From Phytoamicus setariae (lineage in GTDB: Bacteria; Pseudomonadota; Alphaproteobacteria; Rhizobiales; Rhizobiaceae), in contig NZ_JAEQNC010000001.1 in NCBI RefSeq assembly GCF_016722925.1, forward strand, positions 124,001-188,000: DNA of 64,000 nucleotides. The letters are read 5' to 3'. Made by a program: the position numbers and the translations under genes. Positions 21,408 through 30,487 of the stretch are shown piece after piece (within the stretch, counting starts at the first letter, position 1; every line of letters starts with the position of its first letter). The notes beneath the pieces are model-generated. The model did not search any database. It had not been told where the DNA came from and saw nothing but the letters and a program-made list of their open reading frames with translations.

Positions 21408-23318
21408 ATGGACGTCTTTCAGTTGCCGGGCATATTGCGGAAGCGCTGGATCTATGTTCTGGCGCCGACAATTCTGTTCGTGGCGTTCGCGCTAGCATAC
21501 GTGGTTGTCGTCAAGCCGACGATCCCCGTGACTACAGACATTCTCATCGATCCGCAGGGGCTTATCGCCGAAAAGAGTGATCTCGTGCCCGCCGCTTCGT
21601 CGGCTGGCAATCAGGATTCGGCTGTCCTCGAAAGCCAGATCTATGTGATGCAATCGAGCGAAATTCTTGACGTCGTTGTCGACAAGCTCGATCTCACCAA
21701 GGATGGCTTTCTGTTTAGGGGCAACCTTGCCAACAAGGATTTCGCCCGTACCGCAACCGTAACGGCATTGCAGAAGCATCTCAGCATCGAGCGCGCGGGG
21801 CAATCCTTCGTGCTCACCCTCACGGTCAAACATAGCGACCCGGCCAAGGGTGCCGAGATCGCCAACGCAATTGCTTCCGTCTATCTGAAGAAAGATCACG
21901 AAGCACGCAACGATGCATCGAGCCGTGCCAGCGGCGCCTTCGAGCTCCAGGCCGAAACACTTGCCGCACGCGTTCGAAAGGCGGAAACGGAGCTAGAAGC
22001 CTTCAAAGCGGCACATGATCTGGTGTCTACCGGCCAGCAAGGCCTGGTCATCGACCAGCAGCTCGAAGGCGTCAACAAGCAGCTGATCGCTGCGCGCACG
22101 GATCTCGGCGTGAAACGGTCGAGCTACGAGCAGGCGCGCTCGCTGACTGCCGGGTCTGTACAGGATGGGGCTATTCCTGAAGCCCTCGCATCAACAGCGC
22201 TCGGCAGCATGCGCGCGCGCTATGCAGACATGGTCGCGAACATGAACGAACTTGCTTCGTCTTTGGGAGCAAGCCATCCGCGGATGATCGCGGCGCGCTC
22301 TCAGGTCGCTGGCATGCGTCAGTCCATTGAACAGGAACTCGCCCGCATTCGGCAATCGTTGCAAAGCGGCATGGAGCGGGCGGAGGGCAACGTTAGAGCT
22401 CTCGAAGCCAGGCTTTCGGAATTGACCAGGTCCAGCCTCGATACGTCAGAAGCCGGTATCAAGGCACGCCAGTTGCAGAGCGAGGTCGATACGCTGCGGG
22501 CGCTCTACAAGGCGTTTCTGGCCCGTTCGGAAGAACTGGGGCAAGGCGATGCCGTCAACGTCAACAATTCCCGCGTCATCTCCAAGGCCGTCGGGGTCGG
22601 CGGCTCCGGAATGCTCGCCAAGCTGATGGTTCTGGTCGCAGCGACCCTGTTCGGTATTGCGGCCGGTTGCGGCTTGGCGGTCGCACGGGAATTGCTCGGT
22701 CGCATGTTAACACGACCTGGCACAGATATGCCGGTGGCAGATAGCGAACCCGTTGGTGTTGCCAGCAAGCCGATTGCCAACGAAGGCGATCCCGGACCGC
22801 TCTCGATGCGAAGCCTGCCAATCGCGGTGGACCTGTTGCTGCATCTGCACCAGCCGGACCAGACGTCGACCATCGTCCTGCTTTCGCTCGACAATGACAA
22901 GCCGTCGCCAAGCATTTTGCCGAGGCTCGCTGATGCCCTCTACCGCCACTCCAAGGACGTGCTCTATTCCTCCGGTGAGGGAGCCGATCTCAGCGACCGG
23001 CGCCATGCGGTCGACGCGCCACTCGGCGATGTCCTCAAGTTCCGTCGCCTGTCGCCGATTCCCGAGCACCCGGCAGATAGCTCCGCTCCAACGTTCCGGA
23101 ACTCTACCAGCCGCCGCAAGACGGCCGACTACGTATTGATCGACGCAAGTGGCGGCGAGGCAAGCCGTCATCTCGACGAGCTGCTCGCGGAGGCCAGCGG
23201 TATCCTCATACTCGCCGACCAGCATGATGGCCAGAAGAAGATCGATGCCTTCATCAAGTCGCTGGCGCCTTTCGAGGACAGGATGCTCGGCACACTGATC
23301 GTCGATAAGACGACCTGA
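21408..23318 (+). CDS. Polysaccharide chain-length/export protein (Wzz/GumC-like) with degenerate kinase domain
   Basis: This inner-membrane polysaccharide co-polymerase of 636 residues controls chain length and export. The first membrane segment (residues 16-36) precedes a Wzz domain, then a long periplasmic coiled coil (about 190-390) with repeated Glu/Ala/Arg heptads. The second membrane segment is near 410-435 (LVAATLFGIAAGCGLAVA). The cytoplasmic C-terminal part looks like a BY-kinase (TIVLLSLDND; Walker B-like ADYVLIDASGG) but has no GK[ST] Walker A and no C-terminal tyrosine cluster, so kinase activity is unlikely. The ATG at 21408 has AGGG eight bases upstream; longer forms from 21333 are less likely. 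The polymerase remnant starts two bases after the stop. Confidence 0.85.
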   Translation: MDVFQLPGILRKRWIYVLAPTILFVAFALAYVVVVKPTIPVTTDILIDPQGLIAEKSDLVPAASSAGNQDSAVLESQIYVMQSSEILDVVVDKLDLTKDGFLFRGNLANKDFARTATVTALQKHLSIERAGQSFVLTLTVKHSDPAKGAEIANAIASVYLKKDHEARNDASSRASGAFELQAETLAARVRKAETELEAFKAAHDLVSTGQQGLVIDQQLEGVNKQLIAARTDLGVKRSSYEQARSLTAGSVQDGAIPEALASTALGSMRARYADMVANMNELASSLGASHPRMIAARSQVAGMRQSIEQELARIRQSLQSGMERAEGNVRALEARLSELTRSSLDTSEAGIKARQLQSEVDTLRALYKAFLARSEELGQGDAVNVNNSRVISKAVGVGGSGMLAKLMVLVAATLFGIAAGCGLAVARELLGRMLTRPGTDMPVADSEPVGVASKPIANEGDPGPLSMRSLPIAVDLLLHLHQPDQTSTIVLLSLDNDKPSPSILPRLADALYRHSKDVLYSSGEGADLSDRRHAVDAPLGDVLKFRRLSPIPEHPADSSAPTFRNSTSRRKTADYVLIDASGGEASRHLDELLAEASGILILADQHDGQKKIDAFIKSLAPFEDRMLGTLIVDKTT

Positions 23319-23320
23319 CC

Positions 23321-23673
23321 ATGGCGCTCGCGGGCGACAGCATCGCGCACGCGTTCGCTCCGGACGCTTCCGAGAGCATGCTGGTACGCTTTTGCGGATG
23401 GCGGCAATCGCAAGCGTACTCGCCGGCCTGACTTTCAATCTGGTGCTGTGTTTCGTCAACACGCGCTTCATGGGCATCAGCGACAGCCATGTGATGTTGA
23501 TGGAAATGGCAGTAACCGGTACCGCCTTCCTGGCGGCGCTGGATCGCAGGGTAGGGCTCTACGTGTTCCTCGCGATCTTCCTGACCTATATGTTCTTTCT
23601 GTTCGCCCGGCCGACTTCCCCCAAACGCAGGGGTTCTGGAAAAGAGTATTTGGCGGCAGGAACAAGCAGTTGA
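23321..23673 (+). pseudogene. Frameshifted, truncated Wzy-type polysaccharide polymerase remnant
   Basis: An ATG two bases after the Wzz-like gene opens a frame (MALAGDSIAHAFAPDASESMLVRF) that stops after 36 codons. The reading continues in another frame as RMAAIASVLAGLTFNLVLCF, then DRRVGLYVFLAIFLTYMFFL, which has the hydrophobic character of the N-terminus of O-antigen polymerases. The switch falls in a run of four T at 23390-23393: one extra T would restore a single frame (RFLRMAAIAS). The protein then ends after about 117 codons in unrelated residues, where families of this type have 400 or more residues with about ten membrane segments. I read this as a gene hit by a one-base indel and a 3' deletion up to the convergent GH5 gene. 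A functional short membrane protein from 23392 or 23398 is the alternative. Confidence 0.55.
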
Positions 23674-23684
23674 ACGAAGACCCC

Positions 23685-24758
23685 TCAATTCAGCGACGGG
23701 CAGTTCTTTCCCTCGGCTGAAAAATCGCTGAGAGCCGGCTTAAGGGCTGCAAGTTGTGGCCGATCGCCTTCGGCCGTCGGCTGAATATTGAGCTCTTCCG
23801 TTGCCGGCCACCAGTCACCGGCGACCCAGTAGGTCCAGCCGGTCCACACGTCCTTGTTATCCTCGGTCACATCGACCATGCCCTTGAGCGCATCGATACA
23901 GCGCACCTTGCCGCCAGGCGCGCCGAATTCACCGAGAAATCCGCGGAAACCATGCTCGCGCAGCCAAAGCGTGAAGCTCTTGAGTGCATCGACCGCATCG
24001 TCCGAGCGCGAGCAGTTGTTCTTCGTGCCGGAAAAGTCGTCATCGAGATATTGGTGAACCTCGAAGGCAAAATTCTTGCCGGGATCCTCGAACCGCGCCA
24101 TCGCCACGCCGTTGGGTTCGCCGTAGATCGGCTGCATCCAGCTGTGGGCGCCGGTCCAGGCGGTGCCCGGCACCAGTATGAGATTGTCGGCGCCGGCCTT
24201 GCCGCGAATTGCCGCGGTTGCCTGGTTGGCGGCATTGAGCCATTGGGCTATCGGGATTTTTGCCGGCTCGTTCATCAATCCGAAGATCACGTCGTGCTCG
24301 TTGGCGTAGAGTTTGGCAAGCCGGGCCCAGAAGTCGCCGAACGCGGCATCCGGAACGAGTTCGCTGCCGACGAGGTGGCCATTGTAGCGGGCGTAGTTGT
24401 GTGGGTCGAGAATGATCCGCATGCGATGGGCGCGGATCCTTTCGACAGCCTCCTTGAGCCGGCCGACTTCATCCTTGTCCAGCGGCTGCATGAGTTTCGG
24501 CTGAAGGCGCTCCCACATGAATGGCAGCCGAACAGTATCGAAGCCCTTTGACGCGAAATAGGCAACGGTCTCCTCGGAAGGCCAGGTATAGTCCTTGTTG
24601 ATCTTGCCGCCGGGCTTGCCGAACTCCGCGCCGGAAAGGTTGATGCCGCGGAAACAGGGTGTGGCGGCCGTTGCCTGTGCAAACGTCGATCCACTCATTG
24701 CAAGCGCAACGCCTGCTGTGAGTGCTGCCTTCAGAATCTTTCGCGTCTTCTGTGTCAT
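23685..24758 (-). CDS. Secreted glycoside hydrolase family 5 (endoglucanase-like)
   Basis: The 357-residue protein has a signal peptide (AALTAGVALAMSGSTFAQA, cleavage near 28-32). The mature enzyme begins FRGINLSGAEFGKPGG, the usual first strand of GH5 cellulases. The acid/base is Glu164 in GLMNEP and the nucleophile Glu277 in FLGEFGAPGG; HNYARYNG and EVHQYLD are also family motifs. It would cut beta-1,4-glucan, or the polysaccharide made by the neighbouring locus, in the periplasm or outside the cell. It follows the GH2 gene by 105 bases on the same strand and faces the polymerase remnant. Polysaccharide loci often carry such a trimming endoglycanase. No strong ribosome site precedes the ATG. 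Confidence 0.88.
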   Translation of the reverse strand: MTQKTRKILKAALTAGVALAMSGSTFAQATAATPCFRGINLSGAEFGKPGGKINKDYTWPSEETVAYFASKGFDTVRLPFMWERLQPKLMQPLDKDEVGRLKEAVERIRAHRMRIILDPHNYARYNGHLVGSELVPDAAFGDFWARLAKLYANEHDVIFGLMNEPAKIPIAQWLNAANQATAAIRGKAGADNLILVPGTAWTGAHSWMQPIYGEPNGVAMARFEDPGKNFAFEVHQYLDDDFSGTKNNCSRSDDAVDALKSFTLWLREHGFRGFLGEFGAPGGKVRCIDALKGMVDVTEDNKDVWTGWTYWVAGDWWPATEELNIQPTAEGDRPQLAALKPALSDFSAEGKNCPSLN

Positions 24759-24863
24759 GAGATACTTACTCGAATTAATATTGCGGCGCGCTATCTCTCG
24801 AAAATCACCGGACTATGGCTTGAAATTGTTAATTTCCCGACGTGAGGTCAACTCGCAGATTGT

Positions 24864-27332
24864 TCAGATGCTGATGGCTGTAGCAACTCCTAGATAACGG
24901 ATGACACCCTCCGGTTTATTGCCGGCGGTTGCAGAAAAACTTGCGATCCGGACCATTTTTTCTTGCCCCGGCGCCAGATGGAACCAATTGTCGTCGGGCA
25001 GCCACCCGGGAACCGCGATATTGACCGATTGTGCGAGCCTGTCGGTGGAGAGCGCGATCACCCAATCGCCGTCCCGGCGATCAAGGCTTGCAGTAATGTT
25101 TGCCTCATGCATCGCTGCCGGCCGACCCTTGGGGTAGTGGAACGCCGAAGCGATTTCCGCACCTGTTTCCAGGTCTTTCAGGGTCGCGACCGTTACGTCA
25201 TGGGCGGCTGGCCCGAAGCGGAAGGCGTAATTGGTATCGAAGAATGCACCGAACAGTTCCGTTGCCGGGATGCTTATCGTACCGCGCGGGGCAAGCTCGA
25301 TCTCTATGGAGCCCGCCACGACTTGCGTGGCGCCGTCCCGCAGGCATCTGACCGTAAGCAAAAGCGGTACTGGATGCTGGCTTTCGTTGATCACATGCAC
25401 ATCAAGTCCGCTTGTGCCCTCATCGCTGAGCAGCACCTGCACGGGTTTAAACGCTCGGCGAAGCCCATGCCAGACCGGCTTCGGCAAGCCGGTGGAATCG
25501 ATCACGCCCCAACCTGCCCCTGGCAGAAGATCCTGCAACGTCCAGACCAGCGCCCCCGCGGTCTGCGATCCCGGCCGGCGCCATTCCCCATAGGTCGCTT
25601 CGGCGACTTCCACCGTGGTGGCGCGCGAGAAATCCAGATAACGCGCCGGGTCTTCGCGCCTCAGCCGTGCAGGCTCGAAGCCGTAGAGTTCAGTCAGATA
25701 GTGGTCGCGAATGTCTTCGAAATCCCAGGATGCACTCCGGTCTCTGGGCACGCGCGCTTTCCAACGCGGATGATGGACCGCCGGAACAGGCAGATGCGTA
25801 TCCAGCGTCACCTGCTCCGGAACGTGGGCGAAGGCGAGGCTTTCAGCCGCGAAGCGCACGTTGGCGCGCCTTGCATCGTCCAGCGGCCGGCAATAGGCGC
25901 CGACACCGTAGTAATGCGTCACCGATTGATTGGGCGAAAACGGCATGGCTCCGCCGAAGGGCGAATTGGGGATGTAGATCACGTCAGGCCGATAGCTGTC
26001 GTAGATCGCCGGCAGGATTTCCTCGGTCAGCGGCCCGGTCCAGAATTTCTTCGGCATGCCCAGCATGGCTGCCTGCTGGTAGATTTCCGAACCGCCGCAC
26101 AGCACGGTCAGCGACGGCGAACCCTGGATGCTCTTCAGAAGGTCCGAGGCTTCGCGCTCCACCAACTCGACCCAATCGGCATTCGATGCCGGGTAGTCGA
26201 AGTTGGCGAACATGAAGTCCTGCCAGACCATCAGCCCCAGCTCGTCGCAGATCGCGAAGAATTCGGATGTTTCGTAGGTCATGGTGCCGCCGATGCGGAC
26301 CATGTTCATGCCGGCGTCGCGGGCACGTTCGAGCCATGGCCGGTAATCTTCGCCACCACCGGGCAGGCGGACGATATCGGCATTGGTCCAGACGGCGCCA
26401 CGGCAGAAGATCGGCACGGAATTGATCTCGATGGCAAAGCCCTTGCCGTCCGGTCCCTGGTCGAGCGAGATGTTGCGGAAGCCGATGCGGGCGAGCACGT
26501 GGCTGACATTGTCGATCACCAGCGCTGCTGGGAAAATGGCCGGCTCGCCATGGGTATGCGGCCACCACGGCTTGACATCTGGAACCTCGAGATGCGCCCG
26601 CAAGCGTCCATCAGCCGATATGGTGACGGGAACGGTGTGACCGGCACAACTGACCTTCAGGTCTCCGGCGCGGCCGGAAAAGCCGAACGAGACATCGAGG
26701 ATACCGTTGCCGTCCGTATCGATCGCGGTTTGGATGCGGAGGTCGTCGATCTCGACCTCGCTGTGGCGCACGAGATGGATAGCTCTGAAGGGACCGATGG
26801 CTTCGACATCGGGGCACCAGCCGGGCATATGGCCAAGCAGCGTGGCGCGCACCAGCCGCATGCCGGGTGGCGTGATCATCTGCGGCCGCCAGCGGGCGCG
26901 CGGTCCTTGCACTGCAAGGTGTGGATTGAGCGCCCTAAAGCAGATGGCCAGCTGGTCGGAGCCGGTGAGGGCGATGGGGATATCGTGGCTGATGAACTGG
27001 CTGACGCTTTCGAGCACCCGCTCGCCGTTTAGATAGACCTCGGCGATGGTGGCCAGCCCGTCAAATTGCAGGCGACCCGGCCCCGGGCGCTCACCCTCGA
27101 TGGCGGCGAGATACCAGTAGTCGCAGTCGTTGAGGCTGGCCGGGTTGGCCCGGTCGAATTTGCCTGAACGTTCCAGGGCCTGAGCCACCGTGCCGGGCAC
27201 CGGCGCGGCAATGGTGCGAGCGGAGGCGGGGATATCTGCCGGCAGCGCATAGGCGCCCGCTTCGGAAACGACCAGCGCCCAGTCCCCTGCCAGAGAGTGT
27301 TTCGTCTGAAGTCCGGCTGACGTTCCGTTCAT
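24864..27332 (-). CDS. GH2 beta-mannosidase-like glycosidase
   Basis: This is an 822-residue cytoplasmic protein (no signal peptide) of the GH2 beta-mannosidase type. The N-terminal jelly-roll domain has VPGTVAQALERSG and NDCDYWYLAAI, then FDGLATIAEVYLNGE. Ig-like domains lead into the TIM barrel with GMNMVRIGGTMTYE and GLMVWQDFMFANFDYP. The probable acid/base is the Glu of LCGGSEIYQQ, a changed form of the common GNNE; the nucleophile is probably the Glu of FAAESLAFAH. The start at 27332 is chosen for its AGAAGGA site; a frame 12 codons longer lacks one. It follows the DUF1839 gene by 75 bases and seems to be the last or next-to-last gene of the carrier-protein operon. The natural substrate is unknown. 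Confidence 0.85.
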   Translation of the reverse strand: MNGTSAGLQTKHSLAGDWALVVSEAGAYALPADIPASARTIAAPVPGTVAQALERSGKFDRANPASLNDCDYWYLAAIEGERPGPGRLQFDGLATIAEVYLNGERVLESVSQFISHDIPIALTGSDQLAICFRALNPHLAVQGPRARWRPQMITPPGMRLVRATLLGHMPGWCPDVEAIGPFRAIHLVRHSEVEIDDLRIQTAIDTDGNGILDVSFGFSGRAGDLKVSCAGHTVPVTISADGRLRAHLEVPDVKPWWPHTHGEPAIFPAALVIDNVSHVLARIGFRNISLDQGPDGKGFAIEINSVPIFCRGAVWTNADIVRLPGGGEDYRPWLERARDAGMNMVRIGGTMTYETSEFFAICDELGLMVWQDFMFANFDYPASNADWVELVEREASDLLKSIQGSPSLTVLCGGSEIYQQAAMLGMPKKFWTGPLTEEILPAIYDSYRPDVIYIPNSPFGGAMPFSPNQSVTHYYGVGAYCRPLDDARRANVRFAAESLAFAHVPEQVTLDTHLPVPAVHHPRWKARVPRDRSASWDFEDIRDHYLTELYGFEPARLRREDPARYLDFSRATTVEVAEATYGEWRRPGSQTAGALVWTLQDLLPGAGWGVIDSTGLPKPVWHGLRRAFKPVQVLLSDEGTSGLDVHVINESQHPVPLLLTVRCLRDGATQVVAGSIEIELAPRGTISIPATELFGAFFDTNYAFRFGPAAHDVTVATLKDLETGAEIASAFHYPKGRPAAMHEANITASLDRRDGDWVIALSTDRLAQSVNIAVPGWLPDDNWFHLAPGQEKMVRIASFSATAGNKPEGVIRYLGVATAISI

Positions 27333-27407
27333 ATCGATCCTTCTCTCATGAAATCGATCACCCCGCATACGCCGGGATGATCGTGAAAAGGCCGAGATCG
27401 TATCAAC

Positions 27408-28379
27408 TCAGTTGATTCGGCTGTGCAATATCCCTGCAAGTTGATCCCATCCTTCGATGGCAGGATCAAGCGCCGTGGCGAGCGGTTCGAACTTCTTGCG
27501 GGTCAGCGCGCGCGCGAGCTGAAATTGCGCCGTCTTGGCCGCTGTTGCAATCTGCAACGCGGCATCGGCAGCGGTTGTCAATTCGCCCTCGGGCGACAGC
27601 CACTGGAAATGGCTTGCCGCCAGTTCGAAATTCGCCCCCAACTGCCGAAGGGTGTTGAAGGCATATTTGTGAAAATATTCGAACGGGCGTTCTGCCAGCG
27701 CTTGTGCCTGTTCCGGAAAGTGGCGCGCAAACGCTGCGACCGGGTTTTCCTTGGGCATTCGTCTTATATGGCGCTCCAGCAGGGTTTCGGCGGAGGTGCG
27801 CAACTGGCTTTGGTCAAGAGGTCGGTCCGGGAACTTGGCGAATTCCGTATAGGGCAGGAAGGGTGGTCCGCCCGCGGGATATAGCCGCCCGAGCAGCCCG
27901 TCGAAATCCTCGCCCTTCAGCTGGAAAAACCCGCCATTGTGGAAATAGTCGATTTCCTTGTCCCGCTCCGAAATCCGGTTGATGCCGACCGTGGTCTTGC
28001 CGTGTTCGGTGCGATAGGCAACGCCCTGCGTATCAGGCATGTAAAAGCTGTCCATCTCCACCAGGCAGAGCCGGCCACGGCCGATCTGTTCTGCGACATG
28101 CGCCTCGACCTTGTCGAAGATCGCAAGTTCCATCACGCGGATGTCGTAGAGCGTCTCGAGATCGTCGAGCGGCACCTTGAAGAAGGTGAATTGATCGCCC
28201 TCGAAATCCTGAGTGACGGTAAAACCCAGCATCGCCTCCGGCGCGAGGCCCCGCGCATTGAGGACCTCGATCCACAGATCGACATAGCAATTGGTCTCCG
28301 GCCAGATCCGCTCGGGATTGTGCAGCCGATGAGGCTGATAATCCCGGGGATCCAGGAGCGGGAATACGGCAGTGGTCAT
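27408..28379 (-). CDS. DUF1839 family protein
   Basis: This 323-residue soluble protein starts MTTAVFPLLDPRDYQPHRLH and contains WPETNCYVDLWIEVLNARGL, RLCLVEMDSFYMPDT and YFHNGGFFQLKGEDF, features I associate with DUF1839. The start at 28379 fits the family and leaves 10 bases after the ligase stop; a longer frame overlaps the ligase and looks spurious. The conserved Cys, Asp and His residues could suggest a transferase acting on the aminoacylated carrier protein, but that is inference from the operon. In other rhizobia this family sits next to aminoacyl:carrier-protein ligases. Its biochemical function is not established to my knowledge. Confidence 0.8.
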   Translation of the reverse strand: MTTAVFPLLDPRDYQPHRLHNPERIWPETNCYVDLWIEVLNARGLAPEAMLGFTVTQDFEGDQFTFFKVPLDDLETLYDIRVMELAIFDKVEAHVAEQIGRGRLCLVEMDSFYMPDTQGVAYRTEHGKTTVGINRISERDKEIDYFHNGGFFQLKGEDFDGLLGRLYPAGGPPFLPYTEFAKFPDRPLDQSQLRTSAETLLERHIRRMPKENPVAAFARHFPEQAQALAERPFEYFHKYAFNTLRQLGANFELAASHFQWLSPEGELTTAADAALQIATAAKTAQFQLARALTRKKFEPLATALDPAIEGWDQLAGILHSRIN

Positions 28380-28389
28380 GGGTCTGGTC

Positions 28390-29298
28390 TCAGCCCCACA
28401 GCGTCTTGCGAACCGCGTCCGGCCAGAGCGCCACGTCCAGGCCATGATGGGCAAACAGCGCCAGCGCGATGCGTTCGAGGCCGAAGCCCACGCAAGCGGT
28501 GTGGGCAACGCTGCCATCCTCGAGGTTGAGGTCCCATTTGGCGCCGAAGGCGTCCTGATGGTAGTTGAAGCTCATGCAGGCCGTCTTGTTGGCCGTCGAG
28601 GTGACCGGGATCAGCAGTTCGAACTTGAGGTTCTGGTCGCGCTGGTTGTTGGCCAGCAGACGGCCGGCGCGGCCGAAGAACGGGTCGTTGGCAATGTCGA
28701 TCTCGACGTCGAGGCCGACGAGCTTCATCATCTCGACGCCGCGATCCATCCACGTCTGGCGGAATTCGGTGACGTGATGCTCCGTGCCCATGCAGACATA
28801 TTCGCGCATGCGGAACATCTGCTGGCGGGCCGGATCCTTCGAAGGCTCGTGGCGGAAGCAATAGGACTGGAGATCGTAGAGACCGCCAGTCATGGCGATC
28901 GGGCCGCGTTTGGCAATCGTCGGATAGAGCGGGTAGCAGGCTGCGGGCGTCAGCGCGATGTCGGTCGACTTCTGCTCCTTCGTCCAGTCTCCGCCTTCCT
29001 CCATGCATTTCAGCAGGCTCATGTGGTCATGGTCATGGCCGCAGAAGGAGTGAACGGTGCCCGCGAGCTGCGGGAAGCTCTTCATGTAACCGCTTTTTTC
29101 GAAGTAGGCCATGTTCATGCCGGGTGGGAATCGGATGGCTTCGGCGCCATCGGCGCTGCCGAAACGGTCAACCAGGCGCTCGAAAGCGGCAATCACGTCT
29201 TCGAACTGGCCGGAGCGGCCATATAGACCATCAACGCCGGTTTCGATCAGCAGGCCGGACTCGAAGAGCCGGTCGAGAAGGGAGACTTGCATATCCAT
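28390..29298 (-). CDS. Amino acid:[carrier protein] ligase (atypical seryl-tRNA synthetase homologue)
   Basis: This 302-residue class II synthetase core has no tRNA-binding N-terminal arm. Characterised relatives from Bradyrhizobium and Agrobacterium do not charge tRNA; they activate small amino acids (glycine or alanine) and transfer them to the phosphopantetheine arm of a dedicated carrier protein. Zinc ligands of the archaeal-type SerRS active site can be placed at Cys121 ([10 protein letters not shown]), Glu166 ([10 protein letters not shown]) and Cys269 ([14 protein letters not shown]). The class II motif 3 is [13 protein letters not shown], and motif 2 Arg is near FRMRE. It lies 7 bases after the dehydrogenase-like gene and in the same operon as the carrier. 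The amino acid and final product remain unknown. Confidence 0.9.
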   Translation of the reverse strand: MDMQVSLLDRLFESGLLIETGVDGLYGRSGQFEDVIAAFERLVDRFGSADGAEAIRFPPGMNMAYFEKSGYMKSFPQLAGTVHSFCGHDHDHMSLLKCMEEGGDWTKEQKSTDIALTPAACYPLYPTIAKRGPIAMTGGLYDLQSYCFRHEPSKDPARQQMFRMREYVCMGTEHHVTEFRQTWMDRGVEMMKLVGLDVEIDIANDPFFGRAGRLLANNQRDQNLKFELLIPVTSTANKTACMSFNYHQDAFGAKWDLNLEDGSVAHTACVGFGLERIALALFAHHGLDVALWPDAVRKTLWG

Positions 29299-29305
29299 AG
29301 TGGTT

Positions 29306-30487
29306 TTACCCCAAAAGACTAGTGTCCTGCTTGTGGATCAGGAGCATGTTGGACGTATTTCCGAGAATCCGGTCGTTCGAAATCATGAGTTGGGCAGAAT
29401 GCGCATCGCGAAGATGCCGCCCGAGACTGAAAGGTGTGCCGTTCTTGTATCCCATGATGCCGCAGATCAGCATCGCGTGATTGATGATGGTGAGGATCGT
29501 CTCCGAAGACGCAATCTTGACGTTGTTCATCGCCACGGCGAAGGCGACGGACGACAGCTTGTCCTCGTCGCGCCGGGCCTCGTCGTAAGCCTTGATGGCA
29601 GCCACGACGTTGGACTTCATCATCTGCAGAAGATTTGAAACTTCTGCCAGGCGGATGGCGCCGGGCGGCACCTGGCCGGGCGACTTGCGGGCCGCTGCAC
29701 GAACAAAGGCTTGTGCGCGTGCTACTGCATCGACGGCGATGCCGTACCAGACGCCGCTCCAGAGAATATGGGAATTTGCTAGCATCGATTGCGCCGCGAT
29801 CTCGGCAAATGCTTTCGGAAAGATCTGGGCGGCCGGTGCTTCGCCCTTGAATAGAAAACCTTCCGAGCAGGTGCCGCGCATGCCGAGCGTATCCCAGTCG
29901 TGGGTCTTTTCGAGCGTGTATTGATCGCGGAGGAAGGCAGTCATCACCTGGTCTGTGGATGCCGCATCCTTGTGGGCGCGGGAGGTGATCAGGATAGCAT
30001 CGGCTTTGGCGCCGTAGGAAATGACCGTGGCATCCTTGGTCAGACGGCAGATATCGCCCTCGATTTCTACCGCGCAAATCGAGTTGCGCAGGTTGCCGCC
30101 GATGCCGCCTTCGGTCGTCGCCGAGCCGAGAAGCAGCTGATTGGCGACGATGCTGCGCATGAAGTCGCAGTGCCAGTCGCTGTTGTTGCCATGCTCGACC
30201 AGGCTCGAGAGCTTGATGTGGTGCATGGCGAAGATCATCGCGCTCGATGCGCAGGCCTGTGCAATGATCGAGCAAAGCTCGGCGATCTCGCCGGTCGAGG
30301 CGCCTTCTCCGCCCAGATCGGCGGGGATCTGGATGGAGAGCAACCGTTCGGCCTTCATGGCATCGACGGCTTCGTCGGGAAAACGGCCCTTGTCGTCCAC
30401 GCAATCGGCATAGGCTTTCGCCACCGAAGCGACGCGCTGGGCACGGTCTGTCAGGCTACCTGTTGCCAGATTGACGGGGATGTTCAT
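29306..30487 (-). CDS. Acyl-CoA-dehydrogenase-like flavoprotein of the carrier-protein operon
   Basis: The 393-residue protein has the acyl-CoA dehydrogenase fold: an N-terminal helical domain ([20 protein letters not shown]), a middle beta domain with [12 protein letters not shown] and [12 protein letters not shown], and a C-terminal helical domain. The segment that in medium-chain enzymes holds the catalytic Glu (YEGTSQ) here reads RILGNTSNM, with Gly376 in its place. Its start codon overlaps the carrier stop (ATGA), so the two are translationally coupled. In the operon context the likely substrate is an aminoacyl or acyl group on the carrier rather than a CoA ester. Whether it oxidises, or only binds, cannot be told from sequence. 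Confidence 0.85.
   Translation of the reverse strand: MNIPVNLATGSLTDRAQRVASVAKAYADCVDDKGRFPDEAVDAMKAERLLSIQIPADLGGEGASTGEIAELCSIIAQACASSAMIFAMHHIKLSSLVEHGNNSDWHCDFMRSIVANQLLLGSATTEGGIGGNLRNSICAVEIEGDICRLTKDATVISYGAKADAILITSRAHKDAASTDQVMTAFLRDQYTLEKTHDWDTLGMRGTCSEGFLFKGEAPAAQIFPKAFAEIAAQSMLANSHILWSGVWYGIAVDAVARAQAFVRAAARKSPGQVPPGAIRLAEVSNLLQMMKSNVVAAIKAYDEARRDEDKLSSVAFAVAMNNVKIASSETILTIINHAMLICGIMGYKNGTPFSLGRHLRDAHSAQLMISNDRILGNTSNMLLIHKQDTSLLG

Noticed and set aside
24963-27032. 689-codon frame opposite the GH2 gene
   Set aside because: It mirrors a recognisable glycosidase, is rich in Arg, Gly and His without domain signs, and has no start signal.
28380-28517. Longer DUF1839 protein starting inside the ligase gene
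   Set aside because: The extra 46 residues are Arg/Trp-rich antisense-like sequence overlapping the ligase, and the family starts at MTTAVFPLLDP.
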